From assembly GCF_014779595.1 (NCBI RefSeq), contig NZ_JACXZT010000001.1, positions 248,001 to 312,000 on the forward strand: 64,000 bases of DNA, in the 5' to 3' direction. Position numbers and translations under genes: made by a program. Positions within the stretch are counted from its first letter, which is position 1; the number at the start of each line of letters is the position of its first letter. Source of the stretch: Halomonas sp. ML-15 (GTDB lineage Bacteria > Pseudomonadota > Gammaproteobacteria > Pseudomonadales > Halomonadaceae). The notes beneath the pieces are model-generated. The model was given only the letters and a program-made list of their open reading frames with translations, had not been told where the DNA came from and searched no databases. Positions 37,265 through 46,373 of this stretch are shown one piece after another.

Positions 37265-38782
37265 GTGGATGTAATCGCAAACCTGGGAATCGGCCTGCAA
37301 GCGGCACTGACCCCGACCATGCTGTGGTACTGCTTCGTCGGTGTGCTGCTAGGCACCTTCATCGGGGTACTGCCGGGGATTGGTCCCCTGGCGGCCATCT
37401 CGCTGCTGCTGCCGATTACCTACTACATCGGGCCCGACGTCGCCATCGTGATGCTCGCCGGCGTCTATTATGGCGCCCAGTATGGCGGCTCTACCGCCGC
37501 CATCCTGCTGCGCCTGCCAGGCACCGCCTCTTCCGCGGTGGCCTGCATCGACGGCAACCCGATGGCGCGTAATGGGCGAGCCGGGGTAGCGCTATTCATT
37601 ACCACCATCGCCTCGTTTGCCGGCGCCATCACCGGCCTTGTCATCCTGATCTTCTTCTCGCCCTATATCGCCAAGCTGGGGCTCAAGTTCGGCTCGGCGG
37701 AATATTTCGCGCTCATGCTGCTGGGGCTGGTAGCCGCCTGTACCTTCTCCGACTCACCGCTCAAGGGTGGCGCGATGGTGGTGCTGGGGCTGCTACTGAG
37801 CATGATCGGCACCGACGTCAACACCGGCGTGATCCGCTACACCTTCGGTTTCTCCGAACTGTCCAGCGGCCTGAGCCTGGTCGCCCTGGCAATGGGTATC
37901 TTCGGCGTCGCCGATATCATTCGTAATATCAATACCATCGACACCTCCGGGCTGAGTGAGCGGTTCACCATGCGCTCGATGCTGCCGAGCCGAGAGGACT
38001 GGCGGCTATCGCTGCCCTCCATGGCCCGCGGCTCGGCCATCGGCAGCTTCTTCGGCACCCTGCCCGGCACCGGCGCCTCTATCTCATCGTTCATGGCCTA
38101 CGCCACCGAGAAGAAGATCGCCAAGCAGCCTGAACGCTTCGGCAACGGCGCCATCGAAGGCGTCGCCGCTCCTGAAGCGGCCAACAACGCCTCGGCGCAA
38201 ACCGCCTTCGTGCCCACGCTGACCCTCGGCATTCCCGGGGACATCACCATGGCGCTGATCCTGGGCGCCCTGATCATCCACGGCATCACCCCCGGCCCGC
38301 AGCTGATCACCACGGAGCCGGAACTGTTCTGGGGGCTGATCATCAGCTTCATTATCGGCAATATCCTGCTGGTACTGTTCAACATTCCGATGATCGGCGT
38401 GTGGATCAGCCTGCTCAAGATCCCCTACCGACTGCTCTATCCCACCATCCTGATATTTATCAGCGTGGGGGTCTTCAGCGTCAGCAACAGCACCTTCGAC
38501 ATCTACACCGTGGTCGGCATCGGTGTGCTCGGCTACCTATTGACCATGCTGCGCTTCGACCCCGCGCCGCTGCTATTGGGCTTCATCCTCGGCCCGCTGA
38601 TGGAGGAGCACTTCCGGCGCGCCATGCTGCTATCGCGCGGCAACCTGGAAACCTTCATCGAGCGGCCGATCAGCCTCACCATTCTGATCATCACCGGATT
38701 GGCGGTGTGCTTCATCATCGCCAGCAGCGTGCGTCGTCGGCTGCAAGCCTACAAGACAGACAAGGAGTCCCATGTCACCTGA
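37265..38782 (+). CDS. TTT large membrane subunit (TctA family), system 2
   Basis: 505-residue inner-membrane permease with about twelve membrane segments. GTFIGVLPGIGPLAAISLLL, YGAQYGGSTAAILLRLPGTA and the mirrored TLPGTGASISSFMAYATEK are family signatures. The start is GTG 37265, with GGAG about nine bases upstream; no ATG fits as well. Its end overlaps the cysteine-hydrolase gene by eleven bases, so uptake and hydrolysis are translated together. Confidence 0.93.
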   Translation: MDVIANLGIGLQAALTPTMLWYCFVGVLLGTFIGVLPGIGPLAAISLLLPITYYIGPDVAIVMLAGVYYGAQYGGSTAAILLRLPGTASSAVACIDGNPMARNGRAGVALFITTIASFAGAITGLVILIFFSPYIAKLGLKFGSAEYFALMLLGLVAACTFSDSPLKGGAMVVLGLLLSMIGTDVNTGVIRYTFGFSELSSGLSLVALAMGIFGVADIIRNINTIDTSGLSERFTMRSMLPSREDWRLSLPSMARGSAIGSFFGTLPGTGASISSFMAYATEKKIAKQPERFGNGAIEGVAAPEAANNASAQTAFVPTLTLGIPGDITMALILGALIIHGITPGPQLITTEPELFWGLIISFIIGNILLVLFNIPMIGVWISLLKIPYRLLYPTILIFISVGVFSVSNSTFDIYTVVGIGVLGYLLTMLRFDPAPLLLGFILGPLMEEHFRRAMLLSRGNLETFIERPISLTILIITGLAVCFIIASSVRRRLQAYKTDKESHVT

Positions 38783-39383
38783 GTCACTCGATCCGCGCCA
38801 CACCGCCCTGATCATCGTCGACCTGCAGAATGACTTCCTGCATCCCGACGGGGCCTATGCCCGCGGCGGCGCCACCAATCCCGAGGCCGTTGCCCTGCCC
38901 GAGCGCATCGCGCCGCTGGCCAAGCGCCTCAAGCAGGCCGGCGGCCTGGTGGCCACCACCCGCTTCACGCTATGGCCGGATGCACAGGGCGAACCGATGA
39001 TCTCGCCACACCTGAAAGCGCTGCGGCCGTTTCTGTCCCGCGGCGACTTTGCCCCCGGCAGCCACGGTCAGGCCAACGTCGAGGCCATTGCCCCCCATGT
39101 CGATATCGCCGTCGACAAGGTCGCCTATTCCGGCTTCTTCAACACTCAGCTCGACTGGGCTCTCAGGAAGGCCGGCATCAGCAGCGTGATCGTTTGCGGC
39201 ATCGTCACCAATGGCGGTGTGGCCAGTACCGTGCGCGACGCCCATATGCGCGACTACCACATCCTGGTGCTGGATGACGGCTGCGCGGCGTTCAAACGCA
39301 GCACCCACGACACCGCCATCGCCGACATGGCCAGTATCGCCACCGTTACTGACTGCGCATCGGTTGTCGCGCAGATCGGGTGA
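38772..39383 (+). CDS. Isochorismatase-family cysteine hydrolase (maleamate amidohydrolase-like?)
   Basis: 203-residue cytosolic amidohydrolase. The catalytic triad is Asp17 in VDLQNDFLHP, Lys116 in VDKVAYSGF and Cys142 in CGIVTNGGV, so it is likely active. The family includes nicotinamidase, N-carbamoylsarcosine amidase, ureidoacrylate hydrolase and maleamate amidohydrolase (NicF). Beside two carboxylate transporters and a LeuCD-type hydratase, release of ammonia from a half-amide of a dicarboxylate, as NicF does, is an attractive role, but this is inference from context. It overlaps the TctA gene by eleven bases. Confidence 0.88.
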   Translation: MSPESLDPRHTALIIVDLQNDFLHPDGAYARGGATNPEAVALPERIAPLAKRLKQAGGLVATTRFTLWPDAQGEPMISPHLKALRPFLSRGDFAPGSHGQANVEAIAPHVDIAVDKVAYSGFFNTQLDWALRKAGISSVIVCGIVTNGGVASTVRDAHMRDYHILVLDDGCAAFKRSTHDTAIADMASIATVTDCASVVAQIG

Positions 39384-39392
39384 GAGGCAAAC

Positions 39393-40268
39393 ATGCGGCT
39401 CGAATTTCTGATCACCGTCATGACCATCGTCGACAAAGGCAGCTTTGCCGTTGCGGCCAAGGCAGTGAACATCACTCCCAGTGCGGTCAGTATGCAGGTC
39501 AAAGCGGTAGAGCAGTATTTCGAGAAGGCGCTGTTCAATCGCACTGGCCAGTCAGTGACGCCGACGCCGTTCGCCCATGACCTCTGTCAACGTGTCGGAC
39601 CGCTACTAGATGAACTCGAGCAGATGCGCAGTGGCCGTCAGGCCGCGGTGACAGGCAGACTCAAGCTGGGCGCTATCAGCATCATGCAGCCTGTCATCTT
39701 GCCCCCTCTGTTCAAACGTCTGAAGCAGGACGCTCCCAAGCTCGACATTAGTTGCGTGCCCGGTCGTTCACACGAACTGATTGAAGCGGTCAAGGTCGGC
39801 GACCTGGATGCCGCCATCGTTGCAGAACCTGCCACAGCCAGCCGTCGACAACTCGACTGGCAGTTACTGCAACAAGCTCCTTTTTGCGTGATCACACCTA
39901 ACGGCATAGCACCTGAAAGAAATAAGGATATGCTGACAGAACAACCTTGGATAGCTTACGACCGAACGACATCGCTCGGAAAGTTGTCGCGCCAACTCTC
40001 GATGTCGATCTTTGGAGGAAAACCGCCAGAACTTGAACTTCAGTCCCTCGAAGGTGTGATTTCCATGGTGTCATCTGGCTATGGATCTGCCGTTGTGATT
40101 CTCCCTGACCCGCGCCTAGCCAAGTATTACGAAATAGATACGCTGCCACTTGGCGATGATGCGCCTAGCCTACGTTTTTCACTTGTCAGCAGAAAAATAG
40201 AATGCCGAGACAAGCCACTGGTTATATTGAAGAACATAATAAATAACTGGAACACAGCGACCGACTAA
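39393..40268 (+). CDS. LysR-type transcriptional regulator
   Basis: 291-residue regulator with an N-terminal helix-turn-helix (GSFAVAAKAVNITPSAVSMQ, residues about 15-35) and a periplasmic-binding-like effector domain. It starts nine bases after the hydrolase, with GAGAGG before the ATG, so it is the last gene of the second TTT operon, which is unusual for a LysR gene (most are divergent from their target). It may activate this operon or the lyase-TRAP operon downstream. Codons 165-290 are more AT-rich than the surrounding genes, as is the gap that follows. Confidence 0.9.
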   Translation: MRLEFLITVMTIVDKGSFAVAAKAVNITPSAVSMQVKAVEQYFEKALFNRTGQSVTPTPFAHDLCQRVGPLLDELEQMRSGRQAAVTGRLKLGAISIMQPVILPPLFKRLKQDAPKLDISCVPGRSHELIEAVKVGDLDAAIVAEPATASRRQLDWQLLQQAPFCVITPNGIAPERNKDMLTEQPWIAYDRTTSLGKLSRQLSMSIFGGKPPELELQSLEGVISMVSSGYGSAVVILPDPRLAKYYEIDTLPLGDDAPSLRFSLVSRKIECRDKPLVILKNIINNWNTATD

Positions 40269-40314
40269 CGTCATTTCACATCAAAAATCTTCACTATCGA
40301 ATAAAGAAATATTC

Positions 40315-40342
40315 ACTAGCATAACGCCACCCGTTTGCTAGT
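40315..40342 (+). terminator. Hairpin after LysR gene, probable terminator
   Basis: ACTAGCATAACG and CGTTTGCTAGT pair over 11 bases with one bulged T and a five-base CCACC loop, followed by TTATAACAG. It ends the second TTT operon. The rest of the 264-base gap up to 40533 is AT-rich and presumably holds the promoter of the next operon, but I cannot point to clear -35 and -10 boxes. Confidence 0.55.
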
Positions 40343-40532
40343 TTATAACAGTAGATATAGACATTAAATCAACGACGCAAAGCCAAGTATAAAAAAGCAT
40401 ATAAATACAAATAGCCCTGAAAAAAGACGCCATGCAACCCACAGCATCACTCAAGCCGCTCATCGAGCGTCGCCTCATGTCGCCTCGCCAGTGGACCGAC
40501 AACTACTCAAGCAGCACTGCCAGGAGAAGCTC

Positions 40533-41447
40533 ATGAACACCACCGTTACACGTCGGCCAGGCTACCCATTGGGCCTTGCTCAAGCGCAAGGACGCAGCGC
40601 CAGGCTAAGAGAGTTGATCGACCGTGATGAAATAACCATGGCCCCTGGGTGCTTCGACTGCCTGACCGCACGGCTCGTCGCCGATGCCGGCTTTCCCGCT
40701 GCCTACATCACCGGCTCGGGGGTCTCGATGAGCGCTTTGGGCGCGCCCGATATCGGCGTGATCTCCTTTGCAGAAGTTGCCGAACGAGCGCGACGCATCG
40801 CCGACGTCGTCGACATCCCCATTATCTGCGATGTGGATACCGGTTATGGCGGCCCTCTCAATGTCGTTCGTACCGTTCGTGAACTCGAGCGTGCTGGCGT
40901 CAGCGCAATGCAGATAGAAGATCAGGCATGGCCCAAGAAGTGTGGGCACGAACTCGGACGCAAGCTGGTCGATATCACCGAAATGGAGGGCCGCATCAAG
41001 GCCGCGGTCGATGCTCGTGACGATGACGATGTCATGATCATCGCCAGAACCGATGCGCGCACCGGACACGGCCTCGCCGAAGCGCTTGATCGCGCCATGG
41101 CCTACCGCGAGGCCGGCGCCGACCTGATCTTCGTCGAGTCACCCGAAAGCCAAGAGGAGATGCAGAAGATCAACCAGCGTCTGTCATGTCCCACCCTCGC
41201 CAACATGGTGGAAGGCGGTCGCACGCCGTTTCTCGATGCCGAGACACTTGCCGCACTTGGATACCGTCTTGCTATCTATCCCAATTCGTTGACAAGGCTG
41301 TTCGGTTTCCAAGGCGCCAAGCTGCTTGAGAGTCTCGCCAAACATGGCAGCACCGAACCCTTGCGCGACCAGATGCTCGATCATCACGGGCTGTGGTCGC
41401 TGTTCGATTACCCCGAGTGGACGTCGCTGGAAGCTCGCTTCACCTAG
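40533..41447 (+). CDS. Isocitrate lyase/PEP mutase family C-C lyase, second copy
   Basis: 304-residue TIM-barrel lyase related to the one at 28.6 kb. The DVDTGYGGPL magnesium site, WPKKCGHELG with the catalytic cysteine, IARTDARTG and LANMVEGGRTP are all present, so C-C lyase activity is expected. KKCGH is the form seen in methylisocitrate lyase. ATG 40533 has AGGAG about seven bases upstream and is preferred to 40491. It heads an operon with a TAXI-TRAP transporter and a cysteine hydrolase. It differs clearly from the first copy in its C-terminal region, so a different substrate is likely. Confidence 0.88.
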   Translation: MNTTVTRRPGYPLGLAQAQGRSARLRELIDRDEITMAPGCFDCLTARLVADAGFPAAYITGSGVSMSALGAPDIGVISFAEVAERARRIADVVDIPIICDVDTGYGGPLNVVRTVRELERAGVSAMQIEDQAWPKKCGHELGRKLVDITEMEGRIKAAVDARDDDDVMIIARTDARTGHGLAEALDRAMAYREAGADLIFVESPESQEEMQKINQRLSCPTLANMVEGGRTPFLDAETLAALGYRLAIYPNSLTRLFGFQGAKLLESLAKHGSTEPLRDQMLDHHGLWSLFDYPEWTSLEARFT

Positions 41448-41524
41448 CCAAGCCATCGGGACTTACACAATAACAAAACCATTTCCCCATCGCGTCATTG
41501 CGATAACAACAAGAGGTAAATCAT

Positions 41525-42532
41525 ATGCGACACTCAAAAACCAATGTACTGCACCACACTCCCCTCGCCGCTGGAATTGGCGCGGCGCTAATGCTCTCCT
41601 TGCCGTTTAACGCCCAGGCGCAGTCACAACTCTCGGTGGGCACCACCAGCCAGGCATCATCGCTATATGCCTACTTCGTTGCCGTGTCCCAGTTGCTCAA
41701 TTCTGAACTCGACGACATTAATCACTCAGTGCTTGAAACCGGCGGCGGCCTCGACAACTCAAGGCGACTAAGTGAAGGACAGGTCGACTGGGCGATGATG
41801 GCAGAACCAGACCTGTTCGAATATTACAAGGGCCTAGGTCCCTTCGAAGGTGATCCCAACCCCAACTTCCGGACATTCTGGGTCACCACACCGTTAGCCT
41901 ATCTGACCGTGGTCGATGCTGACTCGGATGTGACGTCCTACTCGGACCTTGACGGCGAACAGTTCAACGGCGGCGGACGCGGCTCTGGCACCGAACGCGC
42001 TACCTTCGAGGCTATGGAGGCCCTCGGCGTCGAACCCGACTGGTTCCGCACGGGCATGAGCGACGCCGTGACCGCCTTTCAGGATCGCCGCATCGTTGGC
42101 TTTACCAAGGCAGGGCCGCCCAACTCGCCCGACAGTGCCATCATGGATGCCGAGACCACCCGAGATATTCGAGTCCTGAGCTGGACGGATGATGAGATTG
42201 AACAGGTTCAGGCGGAATACCCGCACTTCGATTTCATGGCCGTTGACGATACCCCCTACGACACCGGCCCGATGAACCTGCGAGTGGTTTTCATCACCAT
42301 CGGTACCACCACGGATCTGCCCGAGGATACCGCCTACGACATCTTCAAGACCGTGGTGGAAAACGTCGACACGGTCGCCGAATCCTACTCGGCCATCGAA
42401 GGGATGGACATCATCGAGCAGACCTTGGAACGGGGCCAGACACCGCTCCATGCCGGCGTAGCGCGTTACATCCTGGAGCAAGGTTACGACATTCCTGATC
42501 ACCTGATGCCAGACGAGCTTGAGGAGGGTTGA
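41525..42532 (+). CDS. TAXI-family TRAP solute-binding protein, second system
   Basis: 335-residue periplasmic receptor. The signal peptide ends near AQA-QS, and the mature start QLSVGTTSQASSLYAYFVAV fits TAXI receptors. LETGGGLDNSRRLSEGQVDW is the conserved ligand region. Unlike the TAXI receptor at 12.5 kb it has a Sec-type and not a twin-arginine signal. The stop is followed at once by the permease gene, without the hairpin seen in the other TRAP systems. Confidence 0.9.
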   Translation: MRHSKTNVLHHTPLAAGIGAALMLSLPFNAQAQSQLSVGTTSQASSLYAYFVAVSQLLNSELDDINHSVLETGGGLDNSRRLSEGQVDWAMMAEPDLFEYYKGLGPFEGDPNPNFRTFWVTTPLAYLTVVDADSDVTSYSDLDGEQFNGGGRGSGTERATFEAMEALGVEPDWFRTGMSDAVTAFQDRRIVGFTKAGPPNSPDSAIMDAETTRDIRVLSWTDDEIEQVQAEYPHFDFMAVDDTPYDTGPMNLRVVFITIGTTTDLPEDTAYDIFKTVVENVDTVAESYSAIEGMDIIEQTLERGQTPLHAGVARYILEQGYDIPDHLMPDELEEG

Positions 42533-42534
42533 CC

Positions 42535-44475
42535 GTGACCGCACAGTCCCCCTATTCGGCGCCCCCAGGGGGCGCCTTTCGCTCACCTATGGTGCGTTTT
42601 CGCGGTCACTTGATTGCACTGCTCAGTACCACCATGGTGATGTTTCACCTCTATACCGGGGCATTCGGCTCCTTTCCCGACCTCATTCAGCGTTCGCTAC
42701 ACGTCGGCGGCACCCTGATCCTGGCGTTTTGCCTGTACGACATGCGCCGCGGCAGTGCTCGTGACACTCCACTAGGCCTTCTCGACGCCATTTTCATCCT
42801 GAGTACCGTGGTAGTAATCGGGCACCTGATCCTTAGCTACGATCGCATCATGGGCTTCACCTTCAGAATGACTCAGCTCGATTTTGCCTTCGCGATCATT
42901 GCCACGCTGCTTGTGCTCGAAGGTTGCCGCAGGGTGATCGGCTGGACTATCCCAGCGCTCGGTATCGCCGGACTCACCTACGCCCTGGCAGGACCCAATC
43001 TACCAGGCCCATTGGCACACGGCGGCCTCGATCCTCGCTTTGCTGCCGAAGTTCTGTATATCTCTACCCGCGGCCTGTTCGGCATGGTGACCGGTATTTC
43101 AGCGACCGTCATCGCGATGTTCGTCATCTTTGGTGCTGTACTGCTGCGCACAGGCGGCGGTCAAACCTTTATGGACCTGGCCATGGTAATTGGTGGCAGA
43201 ACCACCGGCGGCGGAGCCAAGGTCGCAACCATCTCCAGCGCCATGTTCGGTAGCGTATCAGGCTCTGCCGCAGCCAACGTGGCCACTACCGGTGCCTTTA
43301 CCATTCCGCTGATGAAGAAACTGGGCTATCGCCCTACCTTCGCCGGAGCGGTCGAGTCCGTGGCATCTACAGGCGGGCAGATCATGCCCCCCATCATGGG
43401 TGCCGGAGCCTTCATCATGGCCGAGCTGATCGGCATCTCATACCTCACCATTATGGTCGCTGCCATCATCCCCGCGGTGCTCTACTTCGCCGGCTGCCTG
43501 GCCGGGATTCACTTTGAATCCAAACGGCTCGGCTATAAACCGATGACCAGTGACGAGCTACCTCGCGCCAAGGACGTCCTGACCCTTCGCCGCGCCGGGC
43601 CTGTATTTCTCTCACTAGGTACTCTTATTACCTTGCTTGTGCGCGGATTTTCGCCAGCCATGGCCGCCTTCACCGCCACGGCGATTCTAGTAGTACTGTT
43701 TCTGCTCGGCACGCGGAGCTGGTCCGACCTCAAGAGGAGACTCAACAACCTCCGCGAAGGCTGCATCGATGCCGGGATCGGATTAGTTGCCATTGCAGTG
43801 CTTATCGCTGGCGCCCAGATCCTACTCGCCATGATCTCGACCACCGGCATGGGGGTCACCTTCACCTCAGCCATCATAGGGCTAGGTGAGAATCACCTGT
43901 TTATCTCTCTGCTGCTGGCCATGATCGTCGCCATGCTGCTAGGTACCGGGCTACCCACTGCTGCCGCCTACATGCTGGCAGCTGCTGTCGTCGCCCCGGC
44001 GCTGGTGCGGCTGGGTGTCGAGCCGATAGCTGCGCACATGTTCATCTTCTATTTCAGCATCATTTCTGGCCTGACGCCGCCGCTATGCGCCACGGTATTC
44101 ATCAGTGCAAGCATGGCCAAGGCCAACTGGCTACCCACCAGTATTACCGCCATCCGGCTGTCCCTGGTGGCCTTTATTATCCCCTTCGTCTTCGTCTTCC
44201 ACCCAGAAATCTTAATGATCGGTGACGGACTGACCATCGCTGCCTACGCCATCACGGGGTTGATCGGGGTGACACTCATCGGTGCGGCAATGTCGGGCTT
44301 TTTGCTCTACCCGCTGGTCCACTGGGAGCGTCTGATGTTCTCACTGGCCGCATTCGGCTTAATCGCTCCAGGCTTGCTACTGCCAGTCACCGGCGGAACG
44401 TTACTGCTATTGATGCTAGCCATCCACATAATGCGCGGCAAAGCCTCATATCAAATGACCAAGGAGACGACATGA
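42535..44475 (+). CDS. TRAP transporter fused permease, second system
   Basis: 646-residue inner-membrane protein, a fusion of DctQ-like (about residues 25-170) and DctM-like parts. MVIGGRTTGGGAKVATISSA, SGSAAANVATTGAFTIPLMK, ESVASTGGQIMPPIMG and LLGTGLPTAAAYMLA are large-subunit signatures. The start is GTG 42535 (GAGGAGGG seven bases before it). It partners the receptor upstream and overlaps the hydrolase gene by ATGA. Only about a third of the residues appear to match the 13.6 kb permease, so the two are separate systems and not a recent duplication. Confidence 0.92.
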   Translation: MTAQSPYSAPPGGAFRSPMVRFRGHLIALLSTTMVMFHLYTGAFGSFPDLIQRSLHVGGTLILAFCLYDMRRGSARDTPLGLLDAIFILSTVVVIGHLILSYDRIMGFTFRMTQLDFAFAIIATLLVLEGCRRVIGWTIPALGIAGLTYALAGPNLPGPLAHGGLDPRFAAEVLYISTRGLFGMVTGISATVIAMFVIFGAVLLRTGGGQTFMDLAMVIGGRTTGGGAKVATISSAMFGSVSGSAAANVATTGAFTIPLMKKLGYRPTFAGAVESVASTGGQIMPPIMGAGAFIMAELIGISYLTIMVAAIIPAVLYFAGCLAGIHFESKRLGYKPMTSDELPRAKDVLTLRRAGPVFLSLGTLITLLVRGFSPAMAAFTATAILVVLFLLGTRSWSDLKRRLNNLREGCIDAGIGLVAIAVLIAGAQILLAMISTTGMGVTFTSAIIGLGENHLFISLLLAMIVAMLLGTGLPTAAAYMLAAAVVAPALVRLGVEPIAAHMFIFYFSIISGLTPPLCATVFISASMAKANWLPTSITAIRLSLVAFIIPFVFVFHPEILMIGDGLTIAAYAITGLIGVTLIGAAMSGFLLYPLVHWERLMFSLAAFGLIAPGLLLPVTGGTLLLLMLAIHIMRGKASYQMTKETT

Positions 44476-45128
44476 TCACTCTATATGGAAAGACCGTCAG
44501 GCAAACACTGGAAGAGATTCTGGTTCCCGAATCGACAGCACTTGTCGTCATCGACATACAGAACGACTTTTTCGACGACGATGGCGTGTTCGCTCAAGCC
44601 GGCAGAGATATGAGTCTCGCTCAGAAACACTTGCCCAACATGCGAAGTCTCATCGCCGAGTGGCAAGCAATGGATCTATTCACGATCTTCGTGCGCCAAG
44701 TCACACTTCCCGATGGTCGCGGTGATAGCCCAGCATGGCTGCGACTCAAGGTCCGTGATGGCAAGAGTCCCAACTACACCCTGAAGGGTTCCTGGGGAGC
44801 CCAGTTCTGTGCTGGCATCGAACCTAGAGCACAGGATCCGGTCATTGAAAAACTGCGGCCGGATGCCTTTCTTGGCACAAGCCTCGACATGATGTTAAAG
44901 GCCAACGGCATCGATACGACGGTACTGATTGGCGCCAACACCGAAGGCTGTGTCGAGTCCACCGTACGCAGCAGTGCCCATCACGACTTCTATACCATAA
45001 TCGCCGAAGACGCCGTGGCCAGCAGCAATGCACAGTTCCACGACGCCTCTCTTGCCTTAATGAAAAACCGCTTCTTGGTGGAACCTTCGTCGCGCATTAT
45101 CGACACCCTGGTTACCAACCAAAGGTAA
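44472..45128 (+). CDS. Isochorismatase-family cysteine hydrolase, second copy
   Basis: 218-residue amidohydrolase with triad Asp28 (VIDIQNDFF), Lys127 (IEKLRPDAFLGT) and Cys160 (NTEGCVESTV). The longer N-terminal arm and the TEGCVEST motif place it in the biuret/ureidoacrylate/carbamoyl-amidase part of the family rather than with nicotinamidase. It is coupled by ATGA overlap to the TRAP permease, so it probably works on the imported compound. A terminator-like hairpin follows. Confidence 0.88.
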   Translation: MITLYGKTVRQTLEEILVPESTALVVIDIQNDFFDDDGVFAQAGRDMSLAQKHLPNMRSLIAEWQAMDLFTIFVRQVTLPDGRGDSPAWLRLKVRDGKSPNYTLKGSWGAQFCAGIEPRAQDPVIEKLRPDAFLGTSLDMMLKANGIDTTVLIGANTEGCVESTVRSSAHHDFYTIIAEDAVASSNAQFHDASLALMKNRFLVEPSSRIIDTLVTNQR

Positions 45129-45147
45129 TATTGAGCTTTCACTGTAT

Positions 45148-45168
45148 GCCAGTGGAACCACCACTGGC
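45148..45168 (+). terminator. Rho-independent-like terminator of the lyase-TRAP operon
   Basis: GCCAGTGG and CCACTGGC form a perfect eight-base stem with an AACCA loop, 19 bases after the hydrolase stop; TTTTT follows 11 bases after the stem. The dioxygenase downstream therefore probably has its own promoter in the remaining AT-rich 100 bases. Confidence 0.6.
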
Positions 45169-45278
45169 GTAATCACCAATTTTTGTTGAGTCAGCCTTTC
45201 ACTAATATCGTTTTTATCAAGAAACTGACATTGCTAGCCTACCTATTACACACATAACGACATCTTGAGGTGAATTTT

Positions 45279-46373
45279 ATGAGCACTCTAGCAAAGTGCC
45301 GCCCATGGCTTAGTGCTGATGTGGAAAACAACCACAGCTGGATACATTATATTTCTGATAATGCTATCGATGACATTGACCGCGCACTACAAAAAGCCAA
45401 GTCGACGTCCAAACCTCTGCTAGAATTGACACCAGATGACTTCCCGCTCAGCGGCGCTGGCCTGGAGGAGATACAAGCCGCCTACGCAAGTACTCAGCAC
45501 GGCTGGGGATTCTGTCTGCTCAAAGGGTTTCCCGTCGAGCGTTACAGTGTCGAGGATATCAAGACACTCTACTGGGGCCTCGGACTGCATGCCGGCGTTG
45601 CCCGCACGCAAAATAAAACCAGCGACATCATGACGTCCGTAAAAGATACTGGCGGCCAATACAAGGTCAAAGGCGGTCGCGGCTACAACACCAATGCCGG
45701 CCTCGATTTCCACGTCGATTTCTGCGACGTCGTCTCGCTGTTGTGTATTCATCCAGCCAAAGCCGGCGGCACCAGCCTTATTACCAGTTCGCTGGCAATT
45801 CACGATGAACTCAAGCGTACCCGCCCTGATCTAGAAGCTGCGCTACACAAACCCTTCTTCTTCAGTTTGCAGGGCGCAGGCGCCGATGACGAGCCGAATA
45901 TCTACCCCTGCCCACTCTACGGCGAAGCCCAGGGTTATCCAGCATTTCGAACCAACCGCAAGAACATTGCCGCGGCCCAAGAGTACTTCGAGGAGGTCCC
46001 CCGTCTAGCAGCGGACCAGGTTGAGGTCCTTGACTGGCTCGATGAAGCACTTAGGGACCCCAAGTTCTGCTTTTCGATGAATATCGAGAAAGGCGACATG
46101 CAGCTGCTCAACAATTACACCGTCGTTCACTCACGCACTGACTTCGAAGATTATGAAGACGATGCACGTAAGCGCCACCTGTTGCGCCTGTGGATGACCA
46201 TTCCTGGATCTCAACCACTGCCCGACAGCTGGCGTGACGCCTTCAAGGATACCCGCGCTGGCGCCGTACGCGGCGGTAATCGCGGAAAGTGCATCGAAAG
46301 TGACTTTCTCGACTACGAACGCCGCCAGGCGCACTATCACGGCATGCACAACATCTTCAGCGACTACAGATGA
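45279..46373 (+). CDS. TauD/TfdA-like Fe(II)/2-oxoglutarate dioxygenase
   Basis: 364-residue oxygenase of the TauD/CAS-like fold. The iron ligands are His145 and Asp147 (FHVDF) and His284 (VVHSRTDF); Arg303 in LLRLWM would bind 2-oxoglutarate. It should hydroxylate or desaturate a small substrate, using oxygen and giving succinate and carbon dioxide. ATG 45279 has GAGG eight bases upstream. It follows the lyase-TRAP-hydrolase operon but behind a terminator-like hairpin. Its last ten coding bases overlap the end of the convergent motB-like gene. Confidence 0.88.
   Translation: MSTLAKCRPWLSADVENNHSWIHYISDNAIDDIDRALQKAKSTSKPLLELTPDDFPLSGAGLEEIQAAYASTQHGWGFCLLKGFPVERYSVEDIKTLYWGLGLHAGVARTQNKTSDIMTSVKDTGGQYKVKGGRGYNTNAGLDFHVDFCDVVSLLCIHPAKAGGTSLITSSLAIHDELKRTRPDLEAALHKPFFFSLQGAGADDEPNIYPCPLYGEAQGYPAFRTNRKNIAAAQEYFEEVPRLAADQVEVLDWLDEALRDPKFCFSMNIEKGDMQLLNNYTVVHSRTDFEDYEDDARKRHLLRLWMTIPGSQPLPDSWRDAFKDTRAGAVRGGNRGKCIESDFLDYERRQAHYHGMHNIFSDYR

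Noticed and set aside
40268-40533. Small gene in the AT-rich gap after the LysR gene
   Set aside because: No open frame with a start and ribosome site; the gap holds a hairpin and probably a promoter.
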